DNA from: Brasilonema angustatum HA4187-MV1
GTDB taxonomy: Bacteria > Cyanobacteriota > Cyanobacteriia > Cyanobacteriales > Nostocaceae
Reading direction: 5' to 3'
Length of the DNA stretch: 64,000 bases
NCBI GenBank assembly: GCA_019359695.1
Contig: JAHHGV010000009.1
Span: 124,001 to 188,000 of the forward strand
Shown: piece after piece, positions 25,545 to 34,244 of the stretch
Layout of the letters: the number at the start of each line of letters is the position of its first letter
Position numbering within the stretch: the first letter of the stretch is position 1
Notes under the pieces: model-generated
The model's input: the letters and a program-made list of their open reading frames with translations, nothing else
The model's database searches: none
What the model was told of the DNA's origin: nothing
Translations under genes and position numbers: made by a program

Positions 25545-25784
25545 CTAGTAGTGCGGACCACCACCCTCTTCTGCTGCTTCACCCTTTTTGGCAGTAATGT
25601 AATGAGTCGTAGCAACATGACCGCCACCCTCTTCTGCTGCCTCACCCACAGTAGCAGTGACGTAATTAGTCGTAGCTTGAGATCCGCCATGAATGTTTTG
25701 AGCTTCTTCATCTGTCAATTGCTCTTCAAAATCTAGCTCAATCGCTTTCAGGTCAGATAGTTCTAGCTCAAAGGGATGACTCAT
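25545..25784 (-). CDS. Graspetide precursor with two repeated core modules
   Basis: ATG 25784 is chosen because GGAGG lies 6 bases upstream; a TTG four codons earlier overlaps that site. The 79-residue peptide has an acidic leader (FELELSDLKAIELDFEEQLT) ending in NIHGG at 30-34. Two modules follow: ATTNYVTATVGEAAEEGGG (37-55) and ATTHYITAKKGEAAEEGGG (58-76). Each offers Thr hydroxyls at its start and Glu carboxyls at its end, the logic of ester cross-linked graspetides of the TT...EE kind. The microviridin motif T.KYPSD is absent. The leader Gly-Gly may also be a C39 cleavage site. Ring pattern is not predictable from sequence alone. Confidence 0.82.
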   Translation of the reverse strand: MSHPFELELSDLKAIELDFEEQLTDEEAQNIHGGSQATTNYVTATVGEAAEEGGGHVATTHYITAKKGEAAEEGGGPHY

Positions 25785-26071
25785 AAAATCCTCCAAAATC
25801 TGTGATTTCTACTTAAAGAGTGTCCGAATCAATTATTACATATAGCACTCCAAAATGATTTCTAAAAATTGAGTTAAGGTACAATCTTCTAGGTTATGAC
25901 AACGATATGAACCCTATGTGTATCAAGGTTTTTTGATTCAAAAAATGAAGAAACTTATGTTTTATACCTTTTAGATAAACAGTAAAATTTTACTAATGAC
26001 GGTTATAAAAAACACAACTACTATAAATAGCGATATATCACTTGCTACATCAATTAGCAGGGATTTACTAG

Positions 26072-26350
26072 ATGAATGTAAAAAAAGAGTTAGTCATTGA
26101 CCAGACACAAGTTGGGCAACTAATTGGTCAACCTGGCACACAAACAGCGCTGACTCAGGAATAATTTGTAGCATTTTTGGGACTGACATACCCGACAGGA
26201 AATAGTTGGATAAATAGACGTGTCAAGCCGTCTCCTTTAGCTATGCAGCAAATTAAGCAGTTATTAAAGCCAAAGGGCAAAAAAGGCAGGAAATACTCCA
26301 AAAAACCTGTGCAAACTTCTTGCTGCAAGGCATTGGAAAGAATGGAATAA
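26072..26350 (+). pseudogene. XRE-type helix-turn-helix protein with a stop codon
   Basis: A 92-codon frame starts at ATG 26072 and is broken by TAA at 26162-26164. After the stop it continues FVAFLGLTYPTGNSWINRR then KPSPLAMQQIKQLL, the standard Cro/C1-type HTH ending seen in cyanobacterial regulators, preceded by LTQE. A single base change (CAA to TAA) explains the stop. It lies just upstream of the SulP gene. Confidence 0.75.
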
Positions 26351-26395
26351 CACCTGTGCATCAATAAATTGTGTATGAGAGTTGAAACGGACAAT

Positions 26396-28081
26396 ATGGC
26401 AATTTCTGATATCCTCGAAGAACCACAGCTTTTGCGTCTGAGTCGCTGGTTTAGTGGACTGCGCGGCGATTTGACGGGAGGACTGACAGCAGCTGTGGTA
26501 GCCTTGCCTTTGGCTTTAGCCTTTGCGGTGGCAAGTGGAGTAGAACCAAAGGCGGGACTTTACACCGCTATTGTGGCGGGAATTGTAGCAGCAATCTTTG
26601 GGGGTTCGCCGGTACAGATTACAGGACCTACGGGTGCAATGGCTGTCATCTTGGTGGGAATTGTCGCTAAGTACGGCATTGAGAAAGTTTGGATTGCTGG
26701 GGTAATGGCTGGGATTATCCAGATTGCCTTGGGGGTTGCCAAACTTGGACGGCTAGTAAAGTTTATTCCTTATCCAGTGACGGCAGGCTTTACTAATGGT
26801 ATTGCCGTGATTATTTTTTGTGGTCAACTAAATAATTTCTTTGGTTTACAACTGCCGCGTAGCGAACATTTTTTGCCGGGACTTTGGCAAACTGTAACTC
26901 ATGTAGAAGCTGCAAACTGGGCAGCAGTTGTACTGGCAATGCTGGTGATTGCAACCACGGTTTTGTGGTCCAAGGTTAATACTACAATACCAGGTTCTTT
27001 AGTGGGGTTAGTGTTGGCGACAGCGATCGCTTATTATTTTCATTTGCATGTGCCAACAATTGGAGCCATTCCTCAATCTTTACCCATGCCCCAAGGTATT
27101 CCTCACTGGAATAATTTTAGCCTGATTCGAGAACTAATTAATCCGGCTTTGGCTTTGGCTGCACTGGGAAGTATTGAATCATTGCTGTCGGCGGTGGTGG
27201 CTGATGGTATGACGGTGAGTGAGAAACACAATAGCGATCGCGAATTAATTGGTCAAGGCTTGGCAAATATTATTCTTCCATTTTTTGGTGGCATCCCCGC
27301 AACAGGTGCGATCGCTCGTACTGTTATCAATGTCCGTTCTGGCGGGAAAACCCGACTTTCTGGCGTCATTCACGGTGTTGCCTTAGCCATTATTGTGTTA
27401 ACTTTAGCACCCTTGGCGGCGCAAGTACCCTTAGCAGCACTTGCTGGCATTTTGATGGTGGTTAGTGTGCGGATGATTGAATGGAAAGCCATTGGCTTAT
27501 TGATACATGCTACCTACTCCGACTTTGGTGTCATGATTCTTACCTGGTTGGTAACAATCTTGTTTGACTTGGTTCTAGCGGTTGAGGTGGGATTAATTGC
27601 AGCCGGGGCGTTGTTTATCAAGCGGATGAGCAATTTGAGCCTTGTCAAAGTACCTGAAACTGAAGTGTTTCCCCCAGGTACTCCTCTGGAATTAGGCAAA
27701 GAAATTGCTGTTTATCGGGTAGATGGTCCGGTATTTTTTGGTGCTGCGGAAAGGTTTGTTACCTTTGTCCGAGATCAACCAGAAGTGAAGTATTTAATTC
27801 TGCGGTTGCGATTTGTGCCAGATATGGATACCACTGGATTAGTAGCCCTAGAAGATATTTACCACGACTTGGAACGCCACAATTGCCGCTTAATTCTCAC
27901 AGGTTTACAACCCCAAGTCAAACAACTATTAGAACGTTCCGGATTGTTAAAAACAATTGGGTTGTCAAATTGTTTTGAAACAACGACAAATGCTATTTGC
28001 TCTCTGACTGATAATACTGAAGGATGTTCTCTACCTGTAGCGACTAATTTTCACCTCAAAGAATTGATGGATAATGACTGA
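26396..28081 (+). CDS. SulP family anion transporter with STAS domain
   Basis: The protein (561 residues from ATG 26396; upstream in-frame starts exist at 26369 and 26375) is a SulP/SLC26 transporter. The N-terminal half has LRGDLTGGLTAAVVALPLALAF and VQITGPTGAMAVILVG, family signatures of transmembrane helices 1 and 3. The membrane part runs to about residue 420 with 12 or more helices, and a cytoplasmic STAS domain (about 440-550) contains VKYLILRLRFVPDMDTTGL. Cyanobacterial members include the Na+-bicarbonate transporter BicA and sulfate or molybdate carriers; the substrate here is open. It is unrelated to the peptide-export genes between which it lies. Confidence 0.9.
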   Translation: MAISDILEEPQLLRLSRWFSGLRGDLTGGLTAAVVALPLALAFAVASGVEPKAGLYTAIVAGIVAAIFGGSPVQITGPTGAMAVILVGIVAKYGIEKVWIAGVMAGIIQIALGVAKLGRLVKFIPYPVTAGFTNGIAVIIFCGQLNNFFGLQLPRSEHFLPGLWQTVTHVEAANWAAVVLAMLVIATTVLWSKVNTTIPGSLVGLVLATAIAYYFHLHVPTIGAIPQSLPMPQGIPHWNNFSLIRELINPALALAALGSIESLLSAVVADGMTVSEKHNSDRELIGQGLANIILPFFGGIPATGAIARTVINVRSGGKTRLSGVIHGVALAIIVLTLAPLAAQVPLAALAGILMVVSVRMIEWKAIGLLIHATYSDFGVMILTWLVTILFDLVLAVEVGLIAAGALFIKRMSNLSLVKVPETEVFPPGTPLELGKEIAVYRVDGPVFFGAAERFVTFVRDQPEVKYLILRLRFVPDMDTTGLVALEDIYHDLERHNCRLILTGLQPQVKQLLERSGLLKTIGLSNCFETTTNAICSLTDNTEGCSLPVATNFHLKELMDND

Positions 28082-28582
28082 CACTATTTTGCCATCAAGT
28101 GAGTAAAATATAGCGGTTTTCATTTGAATCATATACACTGCCACGCATAATGTAGAGACGTAGCATGCTACGTCTCTACAGCCGTGTATTGCTCTGGGAA
28201 GCAATCGCAACCCACTGTTTTTAGTAGCGCGTGCGTAAGTCCTAAATTATTTACGATTCAAGCAGCGACAAATTTATTCTCTCACCAAACATGGCTTGCG
28301 TTGCGTTTTTGCTTGCGTTTCAAGCTGGCGTCTTATTCCTATCGCGACCGCCCCTTTCCCCAATCACTCCCCTCCTACTAACGGCGATACGCGGAGCGTC
28401 AAGCCTTCGGCTTATCGCTCTGATCAAAGTAACCAGATTCTACCCTTTCCACCTAGGATATGCATAAGATCGCAACCTGTCACCCTGTGTACCAGTTGCG
28501 TAAGTCCTGATTATTTGTCGAGATTCAGACAATTCGTTGATTTCTAAAAGTTAACTCCCGCCAAAAAGCAGGCTTGGGTGAA
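28082..28582. other. Intergenic region, 500 bp, with repeats
   Basis: A near-perfect palindrome (GTAGAGACG TAGCATGCTA CGTCTCTAC, about 28150-28178) lies near the SulP end and may act as a bidirectional terminator. Two similar pieces with GCGTAAGTCCT (near 28229 and 28499) resemble ends of MITE-like elements; the inverse AGGACTTACGCAAC occurs at 34261. A GC-rich hairpin repeat sits at 28383-28420. No gene is supported. Confidence 0.55.
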
Positions 28583-30910
28583 TCATTCTTCAGTACGCAG
28601 CAAGCTAGCATATTTCCCCCCTGAGTCCCATAACTCTTCATGCGTACCCCGCTGCACCACTTTACCCTGCTCCAGTACAATAATTTCATCACAATCGCGA
28701 ATCGTACTGAGTCTGTGCGCTATCACAATACAAGAACAACCACGTCGCCGCAAATTCCTATCAATAATCAATTCTGTTTGAGCATCCAGCGCCGAAGTCG
28801 CTTCATCCATAACCAATACCGCCGGATTCCGAACCATTGCACGAGCAATTTCTAAACGTTGGCGCTGTCCACCACTGATGTTCATTCCTCCTTCAATCAG
28901 CTTTGTATCATATCCCCCAGGCATAGATTCAATTAAATCGTGAATGACTGCATCAGAGCAAGCTCGCACCAAATCAGTTTGTGATACTGTTGAATCCCAT
29001 AAGGTAAGATTTTCCCGAACCGTCCCACCAAACAGAAAAATATCTTGTTCTACCATCGCCAAAGAATTCGCCAAAACAGAGCGAGGAATCTGAGTTCTCG
29101 GTACGCCATCAAAGCAAATTCCCCCAGACCAAGGTTCGTATAAACCGCAAACTAGCTTAGCAATTGTAGACTTACCAGAACCACTCCCCCCCACGATCGC
29201 CACTCGTTGTCCCGGCTTGAGAGTTAGGCTAAAGTTCTCAATCAAAGGATCGTCCACACGGCTATAGCCAAAGGTAATATCTTGTAACTCAACATAACCC
29301 TGCAACCGAAAGGATATTGGTAATTGGTAATTCTCCCCTGCTTCCTCTGCTCCCTGCTCCCTGCTCCCTGCTCCCTGCTCCCTGCTCCCTGCTCCCTGCT
29401 CCCTGCTCCCTGCTCCCTGCTCCCTGCTCCCTGCTCCCTGCTCCCTGCTCCCTGCTCCCCCTGCTCCCCCTGCTCCCCGTAAGGCTTCTGCATCGACGGA
29501 GTTTTGCAGTACATCATCGAGGCGGTTTAAGTCAGCCTCTAAATCTTGCAACATACTGCCAAAATTAATCAAACTGTTAATTGGCTCTAGGAAGCTGGCT
29601 GTTAAACTTTGGTAAGCAACCAACATCCCAATACTCAGGTTACCGCTCATCACCCGATAACCGCCGAGAAATAATATAGAAGTTGTTGTCAGCGCCGTCA
29701 AAAGTGTCGGTAATACTGTCAGAATTTGAGTTTGTAAAGCTAATTGCTGCTGAGCGTTGAGGGCTTTGGCATAGTTCCCGGCAAATTTAGCAAACGAGTC
29801 TGATTCAAGCCCAGAAGCTTTGATTGTTTCTATGGTTTGAATACCGGCGATCGCCACCCCGTTGACCTTACCATATTCCTGCGCCAGCTTCATATTGGCA
29901 TCTACTCTCGTTCGCGATAAAAACTGTAGAGCGAAAAAGTTTATCGCGGCAAAACCAAGAGCAACACTCGTCAGTACCCAATCGTACTGGAGCATAATCA
30001 GAAAGTAAAACACCATCATCACCGTGTCAATGATTGTGGTGGCAAGGGTTCCTGAAAGGAGATTAGCAACTTTGTCATTCAGTTGCACACGAGAGCTAAT
30101 TTCACCTGCAAAGCGTTGAGCATAAAACCCAACTGGTAAGCGTAGAATATGCCAGAGAAACTGCCCCGACGTTGTCACCGACAACTTAACCATCAACCGC
30201 CGCAAAGAAGTCAGCCGCAGCCAAGCAAGAAACCCCTGGAGTACAGCGGTGAGAACCATTCCTAACATCAGCGGTCGTATCCAGTCAGAGCGCTCAGTGA
30301 CGAGAATTTCATCAACAAACACCTGAGTAAAAGCTGGCACAGCTAACCTGGGAAAAGTCAGTAATAGTCCTGCCAATAAGCAAAAGAAAATGGTGTTCTG
30401 CGAATTTTGCAAGCGTGAGGCTAAAGCAGAAACAACGTTATTTTTTTTACCTCCTCTTTGAAAGTCTGATCCTGGTTGCATAGCCAGGACGATCCCAGTG
30501 TAGGCGCGGCTAAACTCTTCTAGGGAAGCTGTTCGACGTCCTGTGGCGGGATCGTTGAGGTAAACGCGGTTTTTCGCGAACCCTTCCACCACAAGAAAAT
30601 GGTTGAAATTCCAAAAGACAATGTAGGGGGGAGGAAGGGTTTTGAGGTTTTCCAAAGACGGTTTGAAACCTTTGGCATTTAAGCCATAGTTCCTCGCTGC
30701 TTTGATAACATTAAAGGCGTTGCTACCATCTCGCGAGACGCCACACTCACGCCGTAATTCTGCCAAAGGGACAATGCGCGAGTAATAACCTAAAATAATT
30801 CCCAAAGCAGCAGCACCACATTCCGTTGCTTCGATTTGCAGGAGCGTGGGGGTACGGACGCGACTCGTTTGAGGTCGAGGTAGGAGACTTTTAATGAAGG
30901 CAAAGGGCAT
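28583..30910 (-). CDS. NHLP/NHLM-type export ABC transporter with C39 peptidase (ABC1)
   Basis: The 775-residue protein has three domains in order: an N-terminal C39 peptidase with catalytic Cys31 (QIEATECGAAALGIILG), His in NFNHFLVVEGF and Asp in VYLNDPATG; a six-helix exporter domain at about 165-465; and an ATPase domain with Walker A GGSGSGKST, signature ISGGQRQR and Walker B VLVMDEATS. It matches TIGR03796-type NHLM peptidase/permease/ATPases. C39 peptidases cut after Gly-Gly, Gly-Ala or similar pairs during export. A tract of GSREQGA repeats encoded by a heptamer array lies in the linker before the ATPase. It is the last of four consecutive minus-strand genes with HlyD, the chaplin-like peptide and MauE-Trx. 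Confidence 0.93.
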   Translation of the reverse strand: MPFAFIKSLLPRPQTSRVRTPTLLQIEATECGAAALGIILGYYSRIVPLAELRRECGVSRDGSNAFNVIKAARNYGLNAKGFKPSLENLKTLPPPYIVFWNFNHFLVVEGFAKNRVYLNDPATGRRTASLEEFSRAYTGIVLAMQPGSDFQRGGKKNNVVSALASRLQNSQNTIFFCLLAGLLLTFPRLAVPAFTQVFVDEILVTERSDWIRPLMLGMVLTAVLQGFLAWLRLTSLRRLMVKLSVTTSGQFLWHILRLPVGFYAQRFAGEISSRVQLNDKVANLLSGTLATTIIDTVMMVFYFLIMLQYDWVLTSVALGFAAINFFALQFLSRTRVDANMKLAQEYGKVNGVAIAGIQTIETIKASGLESDSFAKFAGNYAKALNAQQQLALQTQILTVLPTLLTALTTTSILFLGGYRVMSGNLSIGMLVAYQSLTASFLEPINSLINFGSMLQDLEADLNRLDDVLQNSVDAEALRGAGGAGGAGSREQGAGSREQGAGSREQGAGSREQGAGSREQGAEEAGENYQLPISFRLQGYVELQDITFGYSRVDDPLIENFSLTLKPGQRVAIVGGSGSGKSTIAKLVCGLYEPWSGGICFDGVPRTQIPRSVLANSLAMVEQDIFLFGGTVRENLTLWDSTVSQTDLVRACSDAVIHDLIESMPGGYDTKLIEGGMNISGGQRQRLEIARAMVRNPAVLVMDEATSALDAQTELIIDRNLRRRGCSCIVIAHRLSTIRDCDEIIVLEQGKVVQRGTHEELWDSGGKYASLLRTEE
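29348..29459. repeat. Heptanucleotide array (TGCTCCC)16 inside the exporter gene
   Basis: Sixteen perfect tandem copies of TGCTCCC are followed by two imperfect copies. On the coding strand the unit GGGAGCA read over three copies gives GSREQGA. Gain or loss of one or two units shifts the frame of the ATPase domain, three units keep it. Heptamer arrays of this type are known in filamentous cyanobacteria. Confidence 0.97.
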
Positions 30911-30929
30911 GAGATCATTTTGCCCTACT

Positions 30930-31049
30930 TAGCCACTTGGCCGCAAGTTCATCAAACAGTGACCAGTTATCAGTTATCAGTTATCACTGCGATGCACTGA
31001 GCGCGGTCGTTGTGTCCACTGTTGCCTGTTGCCTGTTCACTGTTGAGTG
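30930..31049. repeat. Short heptamer-like repeats between exporter and MauE-Trx genes
   Basis: The spacer consists of CAGTTAT units, a hairpin-type TGCACTGAGCGCGGTCGTTGTG (its complement occurs at 20719-20740) and GTTGCCT/CTGTTCA units. No gene fits. It may separate transcription of the flanking genes or simply be repeat expansion. Confidence 0.6.
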
Positions 31050-31970
31050 TTAACTGTTCACTGTAACAGATAGGTTTGGTTTGACGCGTTGAACAAAGGC
31101 TAGTGGCATCACCCCCAACCATTTTTCCCGAATTATGCCGTTCTCCAGCAATACGCCAGTTGGAAAAGCTTCAGCGAAGCGACTCATAACGAACGGGTTC
31201 ATCGCCACTACCGGAAAGTTGATATTATGAAGTTGAACAAATTCTTGAACTTCTTCCGGCGTTCGGGCAACTCCTGCCACTACATCTGGTAAATCAGGTC
31301 TTTTGTGAACTATTTTTAGCACTTTGATCCAGCTTTTGCACATTTGACAACCCGGCATTAAAAACACAACTAGTTTGTCACCTGTTGTTAAACTATCGGC
31401 GTATTCTTCTATCCATTTGGGTTGCCAAAGGTGATCAACTTTAAGCAGAGATAAGTCCAAGAGAGGTTTTTGTTTCTTCCACAAATACAAATACGAAACA
31501 CCAGTTAATAGACAACTCATTGCCAAAGAAATGAGTAATGCTGTCACTTGCTGGGAAACTGTTAAAATATCGGCGACGGGATAAAACCAAGCCAAGCCAA
31601 TCAAAGCAGTGTAGAGGATGTTGAGGAGTAAACTTTGGTTGGGACTAATATTAATCAGACCGTTATAGCAACCACAATTATTTGTGCGTTTGGTTGAGGT
31701 ACTCCAGTAAGTTAAACCCGATAAGACCAGTAACAGAACAAGTGTACCCGGAAAAAGCCACTGAGGAAATAGCCGTAAAATTAAGGCTATTCCAAGGACA
31801 CACTCTAGAATTGTGAAGGCGATCGCAACAGCTAGATTCACCTTTTGGGAAAACAACTGCAATTTAGTAATGTGGATAATAAACGTCTCTTGTGCGAGTG
31901 CTTTGACAATACCTGTCAGCAGAAATACACTGCCTACCACTAAGGTACTGATGAGAGAAATTGAATACAT
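31050..31970 (-). CDS. MauE/DoxX-like membrane protein fused to a thioredoxin-like domain
   Basis: The start is placed at ATG 31970 (MYSISLISTLVVG), since the upstream codons consist of a hairpin-repeat sequence; GTG 32015 is possible. The 306-residue protein has a MauE-type membrane part with four to five helices and a Cys-X-Cys pair (NNCGCYNG, residues 99 and 101), then a thioredoxin-like domain with Cys-X-X-Cys (LMPGCQMCKSW, 208 and 211) and a cis-Pro-like segment (NFPVVA). Proteins of this type pass electrons or oxidising equivalents across the membrane to form disulfides, as with MauE/MauD and VKOR-Trx fusions. It lies between the exporter and the two-cysteine chaplin-like gene, which suggests the latter is its substrate. 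Confidence 0.78.
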   Translation of the reverse strand: MYSISLISTLVVGSVFLLTGIVKALAQETFIIHITKLQLFSQKVNLAVAIAFTILECVLGIALILRLFPQWLFPGTLVLLLVLSGLTYWSTSTKRTNNCGCYNGLINISPNQSLLLNILYTALIGLAWFYPVADILTVSQQVTALLISLAMSCLLTGVSYLYLWKKQKPLLDLSLLKVDHLWQPKWIEEYADSLTTGDKLVVFLMPGCQMCKSWIKVLKIVHKRPDLPDVVAGVARTPEEVQEFVQLHNINFPVVAMNPFVMSRFAEAFPTGVLLENGIIREKWLGVMPLAFVQRVKPNLSVTVNS

Positions 31971-32100
31971 ACTGCTTGCGATCACCTTTGGTAGCTCCCT
32001 TCGGAGCATCGCCACTTAATTGTCATAGCTAATTAAAGCACAAAAAGTTACTTTCGCACTTAAAGAAAGATACGAGCTACCTCAATTGCTTAAATCTTTT

Positions 32101-32412
32101 TTAAGCTTTAACAGAAGCATCAACAGAAGCATTAACACATGTATTCCCGAAAGCTGGATTAAGCAGACCAATTACGTTGACAGTATTACCACAAACGTTA
32201 ACAGGTACATGAACTGGTACTTGAACAAGATTACCCGAAAGGACACCAGGTGAACCGACAGCAGCGCCCTGCGCACCAGCATCTCCAGCTATTACTGTCA
32301 ATAAATCTGCATCATCAAGTTCCTCAAACCATTCCCCATCTTTTGATGATTGAATCAGTATAGGAGCTTGTTTCGTTGCTTTTTTTTCTTTTGTCTGAAA
32401 CATTTTAAACAT
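32101..32412 (-). CDS. Chaplin-domain protein with a double-glycine-type export leader
   Basis: The 103-residue product has a good AAGGAAAA ribosome site before ATG 32412. Residues 1-43 form a leader ending ELDDADLLTVIAG, aligned position by position with the precursor leaders of this locus (DADL.......GG). Residues 44-95 are a chaplin domain: DAGAQGAAVGSPGVLSGN, VQVPVHVPVNVCGN and VIGLLNPAFGNTC. Chaplins are surface-active amyloid-forming peptides of Streptomyces aerial hyphae, normally exported by Sec. The two cysteines (74 and 92) are spaced as in chaplins, where they form a disulfide. The sequence after the leader starts exactly where mature actinobacterial chaplins start. A short tail (ASVDASVKA) follows. 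Neighbours are HlyD upstream and MauE-Trx downstream. It is an apparent transfer from Actinobacteria. Confidence 0.9.
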   Translation of the reverse strand: MFKMFQTKEKKATKQAPILIQSSKDGEWFEELDDADLLTVIAGDAGAQGAAVGSPGVLSGNLVQVPVHVPVNVCGNTVNVIGLLNPAFGNTCVNASVDASVKA

Positions 32413-32636
32413 TTAAGTTTTCCTTTTAATTGGAGTTTTTATGATTATATAATACATTCTTTCTAAGTGTTCTTCATTAGTCATCTACTATAAGTTAAGG
32501 TGTTGGGTTAGTTTGTTTCTACCTTCAGTAGGAATTCAGAGAGCATATTTGCCCCCTTAAAACCACTTTTAGTTCAGCATGGTGTGCCGAAGACTCTTCA
32601 TTCTGACTCCTGATTACTGACTCCTGAGTTCTTTTG

Positions 32637-34244
32637 TTAATACACACCAGTCCAAGAGCGAAAAAGAGGAATAATGTAAGAAATAGGTGCCACTTCTCCA
32701 ACTTTGACCCGAACTTCTGTAGTCGTACCTGACGAGATTTGTAGTGCTGGTCCATTAGAAGAAGACCATTTGTAACCGCTGACAGTGTTTGGGTCTTTTT
32801 GTAGTTCGACGAAAACTTGCACACGAGCCGCGTTACTATTAGCAAGACTTTTAGCTATGTCTTCGTTGCCAACTTGCGCTGTAATATCGCCAGTTGTCAC
32901 AGGGAAGGGAGAAACTCTTGTTACCAGCCCGACAATTCCACCGAAGCGATCGCGCTTGACAACGCTAGGTGTAACCTGTACCGTCATACCTGGTTTTATT
33001 TGTTTGCCATCCTTATCAGCAAAGTAAACAAGACTTGTTAGTTTGGCTTTGGAGTCAAGAGCTTCGATCGTCCCAATACGAGTGCCAGAATTGACAATTT
33101 GACCAGCGAGAACCCCTACTTCTAAAACGCGACCATCATATTTACTAATAACTTGGCTTGATTGAGTTAATTGCAATTTTAATTGGGCAATTTTGCGTTT
33201 AACTTCCTGAATTTGATTTAATTGATTTATTGATTTTTCTAAATCTTGTTGAACTAGTTTAGTTTTTTGAGTTTCGATATCTTTAATTTTAGTTTTGATT
33301 TCATCAAGCTTATTTTGATTTTGTAGATAATCGCGCTCAGCACTTGTTCTTTGAACTTCAAGCTCTTGAATATTATTTTTGATCTCGTCAGTTTTACTCA
33401 AGTTTTGTAGATATTCACGTTCGCTGGTTGTTTTTTGAACATCAAGGTCTTTGAGTTGTGTTGAAATCTCTGATATTTCCTTTTGAGCGTTCAACAATTC
33501 CTGCTGAGATTGCAGTAGTGTATCCTGGCTAATAATCTTCTGTTCAAAAAGACTACGACGAGTTGAAACTCGTTGTTGCAAGGTTTGTAGCAATGCACTG
33601 ATTTGTTGCTTTTGCTGTTCAAGGCTTTTGCGTTTTTCTACTAGTGCGGTGAGAGTTTGTTTGTACAGCACTGGCGCGACTTGTTCTCTGGACACGCTTT
33701 GCTCAAGGCTTTGTCGTTTTTGCTTTAACGCTTCAAGGGTTTGTGAATGTAGCACTGGTGCGACTGATTCTCGATGCAAGGTTTCTTGAAAGTCTTTTTG
33801 CTGCTGTTGAAGCGTTCTTAGCGCCAGCACTGTTTGCTGCTTTTGCAGCCTATCGGTGTTTAGATTCTGTTCTAGAAGTTGGTTTAACTTTGCTTGTTCT
33901 TGTTGTAGTTGTTGCCTAATATTGGATTGGTCGATGATGGCGAGTACTTGACCTTGCCTAACCACATCTCCTGGCTTGATATTTAAAGCTAGTAATTGAC
34001 CAGCACTGAGTGTTTGAAATGGCACCACATGACGAGGCCGGCTCAACACGCCGGAACCTGTGACAGTGAGTGGAATTCGCCCGACTACACTCCAAATACC
34101 AGCTATAACGACCAAAAAGCCCATAGAAATCAAAGGTAACCAAACTTGCTGGCTTGTGACCTGCATGAGTTGGTCAAGTTGTTCTGGTGACGACAGCTGT
34201 TCTAACGCTTCTTCTCGGAAGAGTCTGCTTGTTTTATTTTCCAT
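32637..34244 (-). CDS. HlyD-type membrane fusion protein of NHLM peptide export
   Basis: The 535-residue protein begins with the family segment LFREEALEQLSSPEQLDQLM, then one membrane helix (PLISMGFLVVIAGIWSVVG, about 37-55). The periplasmic part has a biotinyl-lipoyl-like half (GSGVLSRPRHVVPFQ, VVRQGQVLAIID), a coiled-coil region of about 250 residues (LEQQKQQISALLQ and others, with an internally repeated segment RTSAERDYLQN), and the second half ending in a beta-barrel. It fits NHLM bacteriocin secretion proteins (TIGR03794 type) and bridges the inner-membrane exporter and the outer membrane. It is the first gene of the minus-strand export group. Confidence 0.9.
   Translation of the reverse strand: MENKTSRLFREEALEQLSSPEQLDQLMQVTSQQVWLPLISMGFLVVIAGIWSVVGRIPLTVTGSGVLSRPRHVVPFQTLSAGQLLALNIKPGDVVRQGQVLAIIDQSNIRQQLQQEQAKLNQLLEQNLNTDRLQKQQTVLALRTLQQQQKDFQETLHRESVAPVLHSQTLEALKQKRQSLEQSVSREQVAPVLYKQTLTALVEKRKSLEQQKQQISALLQTLQQRVSTRRSLFEQKIISQDTLLQSQQELLNAQKEISEISTQLKDLDVQKTTSEREYLQNLSKTDEIKNNIQELEVQRTSAERDYLQNQNKLDEIKTKIKDIETQKTKLVQQDLEKSINQLNQIQEVKRKIAQLKLQLTQSSQVISKYDGRVLEVGVLAGQIVNSGTRIGTIEALDSKAKLTSLVYFADKDGKQIKPGMTVQVTPSVVKRDRFGGIVGLVTRVSPFPVTTGDITAQVGNEDIAKSLANSNAARVQVFVELQKDPNTVSGYKWSSSNGPALQISSGTTTEVRVKVGEVAPISYIIPLFRSWTGVY

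Noticed and set aside
25545-25784. Microviridin precursor
   Set aside because: The T.KYPSD core and the microviridin leader motif are absent; only the general graspetide logic fits.
28184-28547. Plus-strand frames after the SulP gene
   Set aside because: They cover hairpin and MITE-like repeats and have no family features.
29242-29568. Frames on both strands across the heptamer array
   Set aside because: A 7-bp repeat without stops is open in all frames; the real gene is the exporter.
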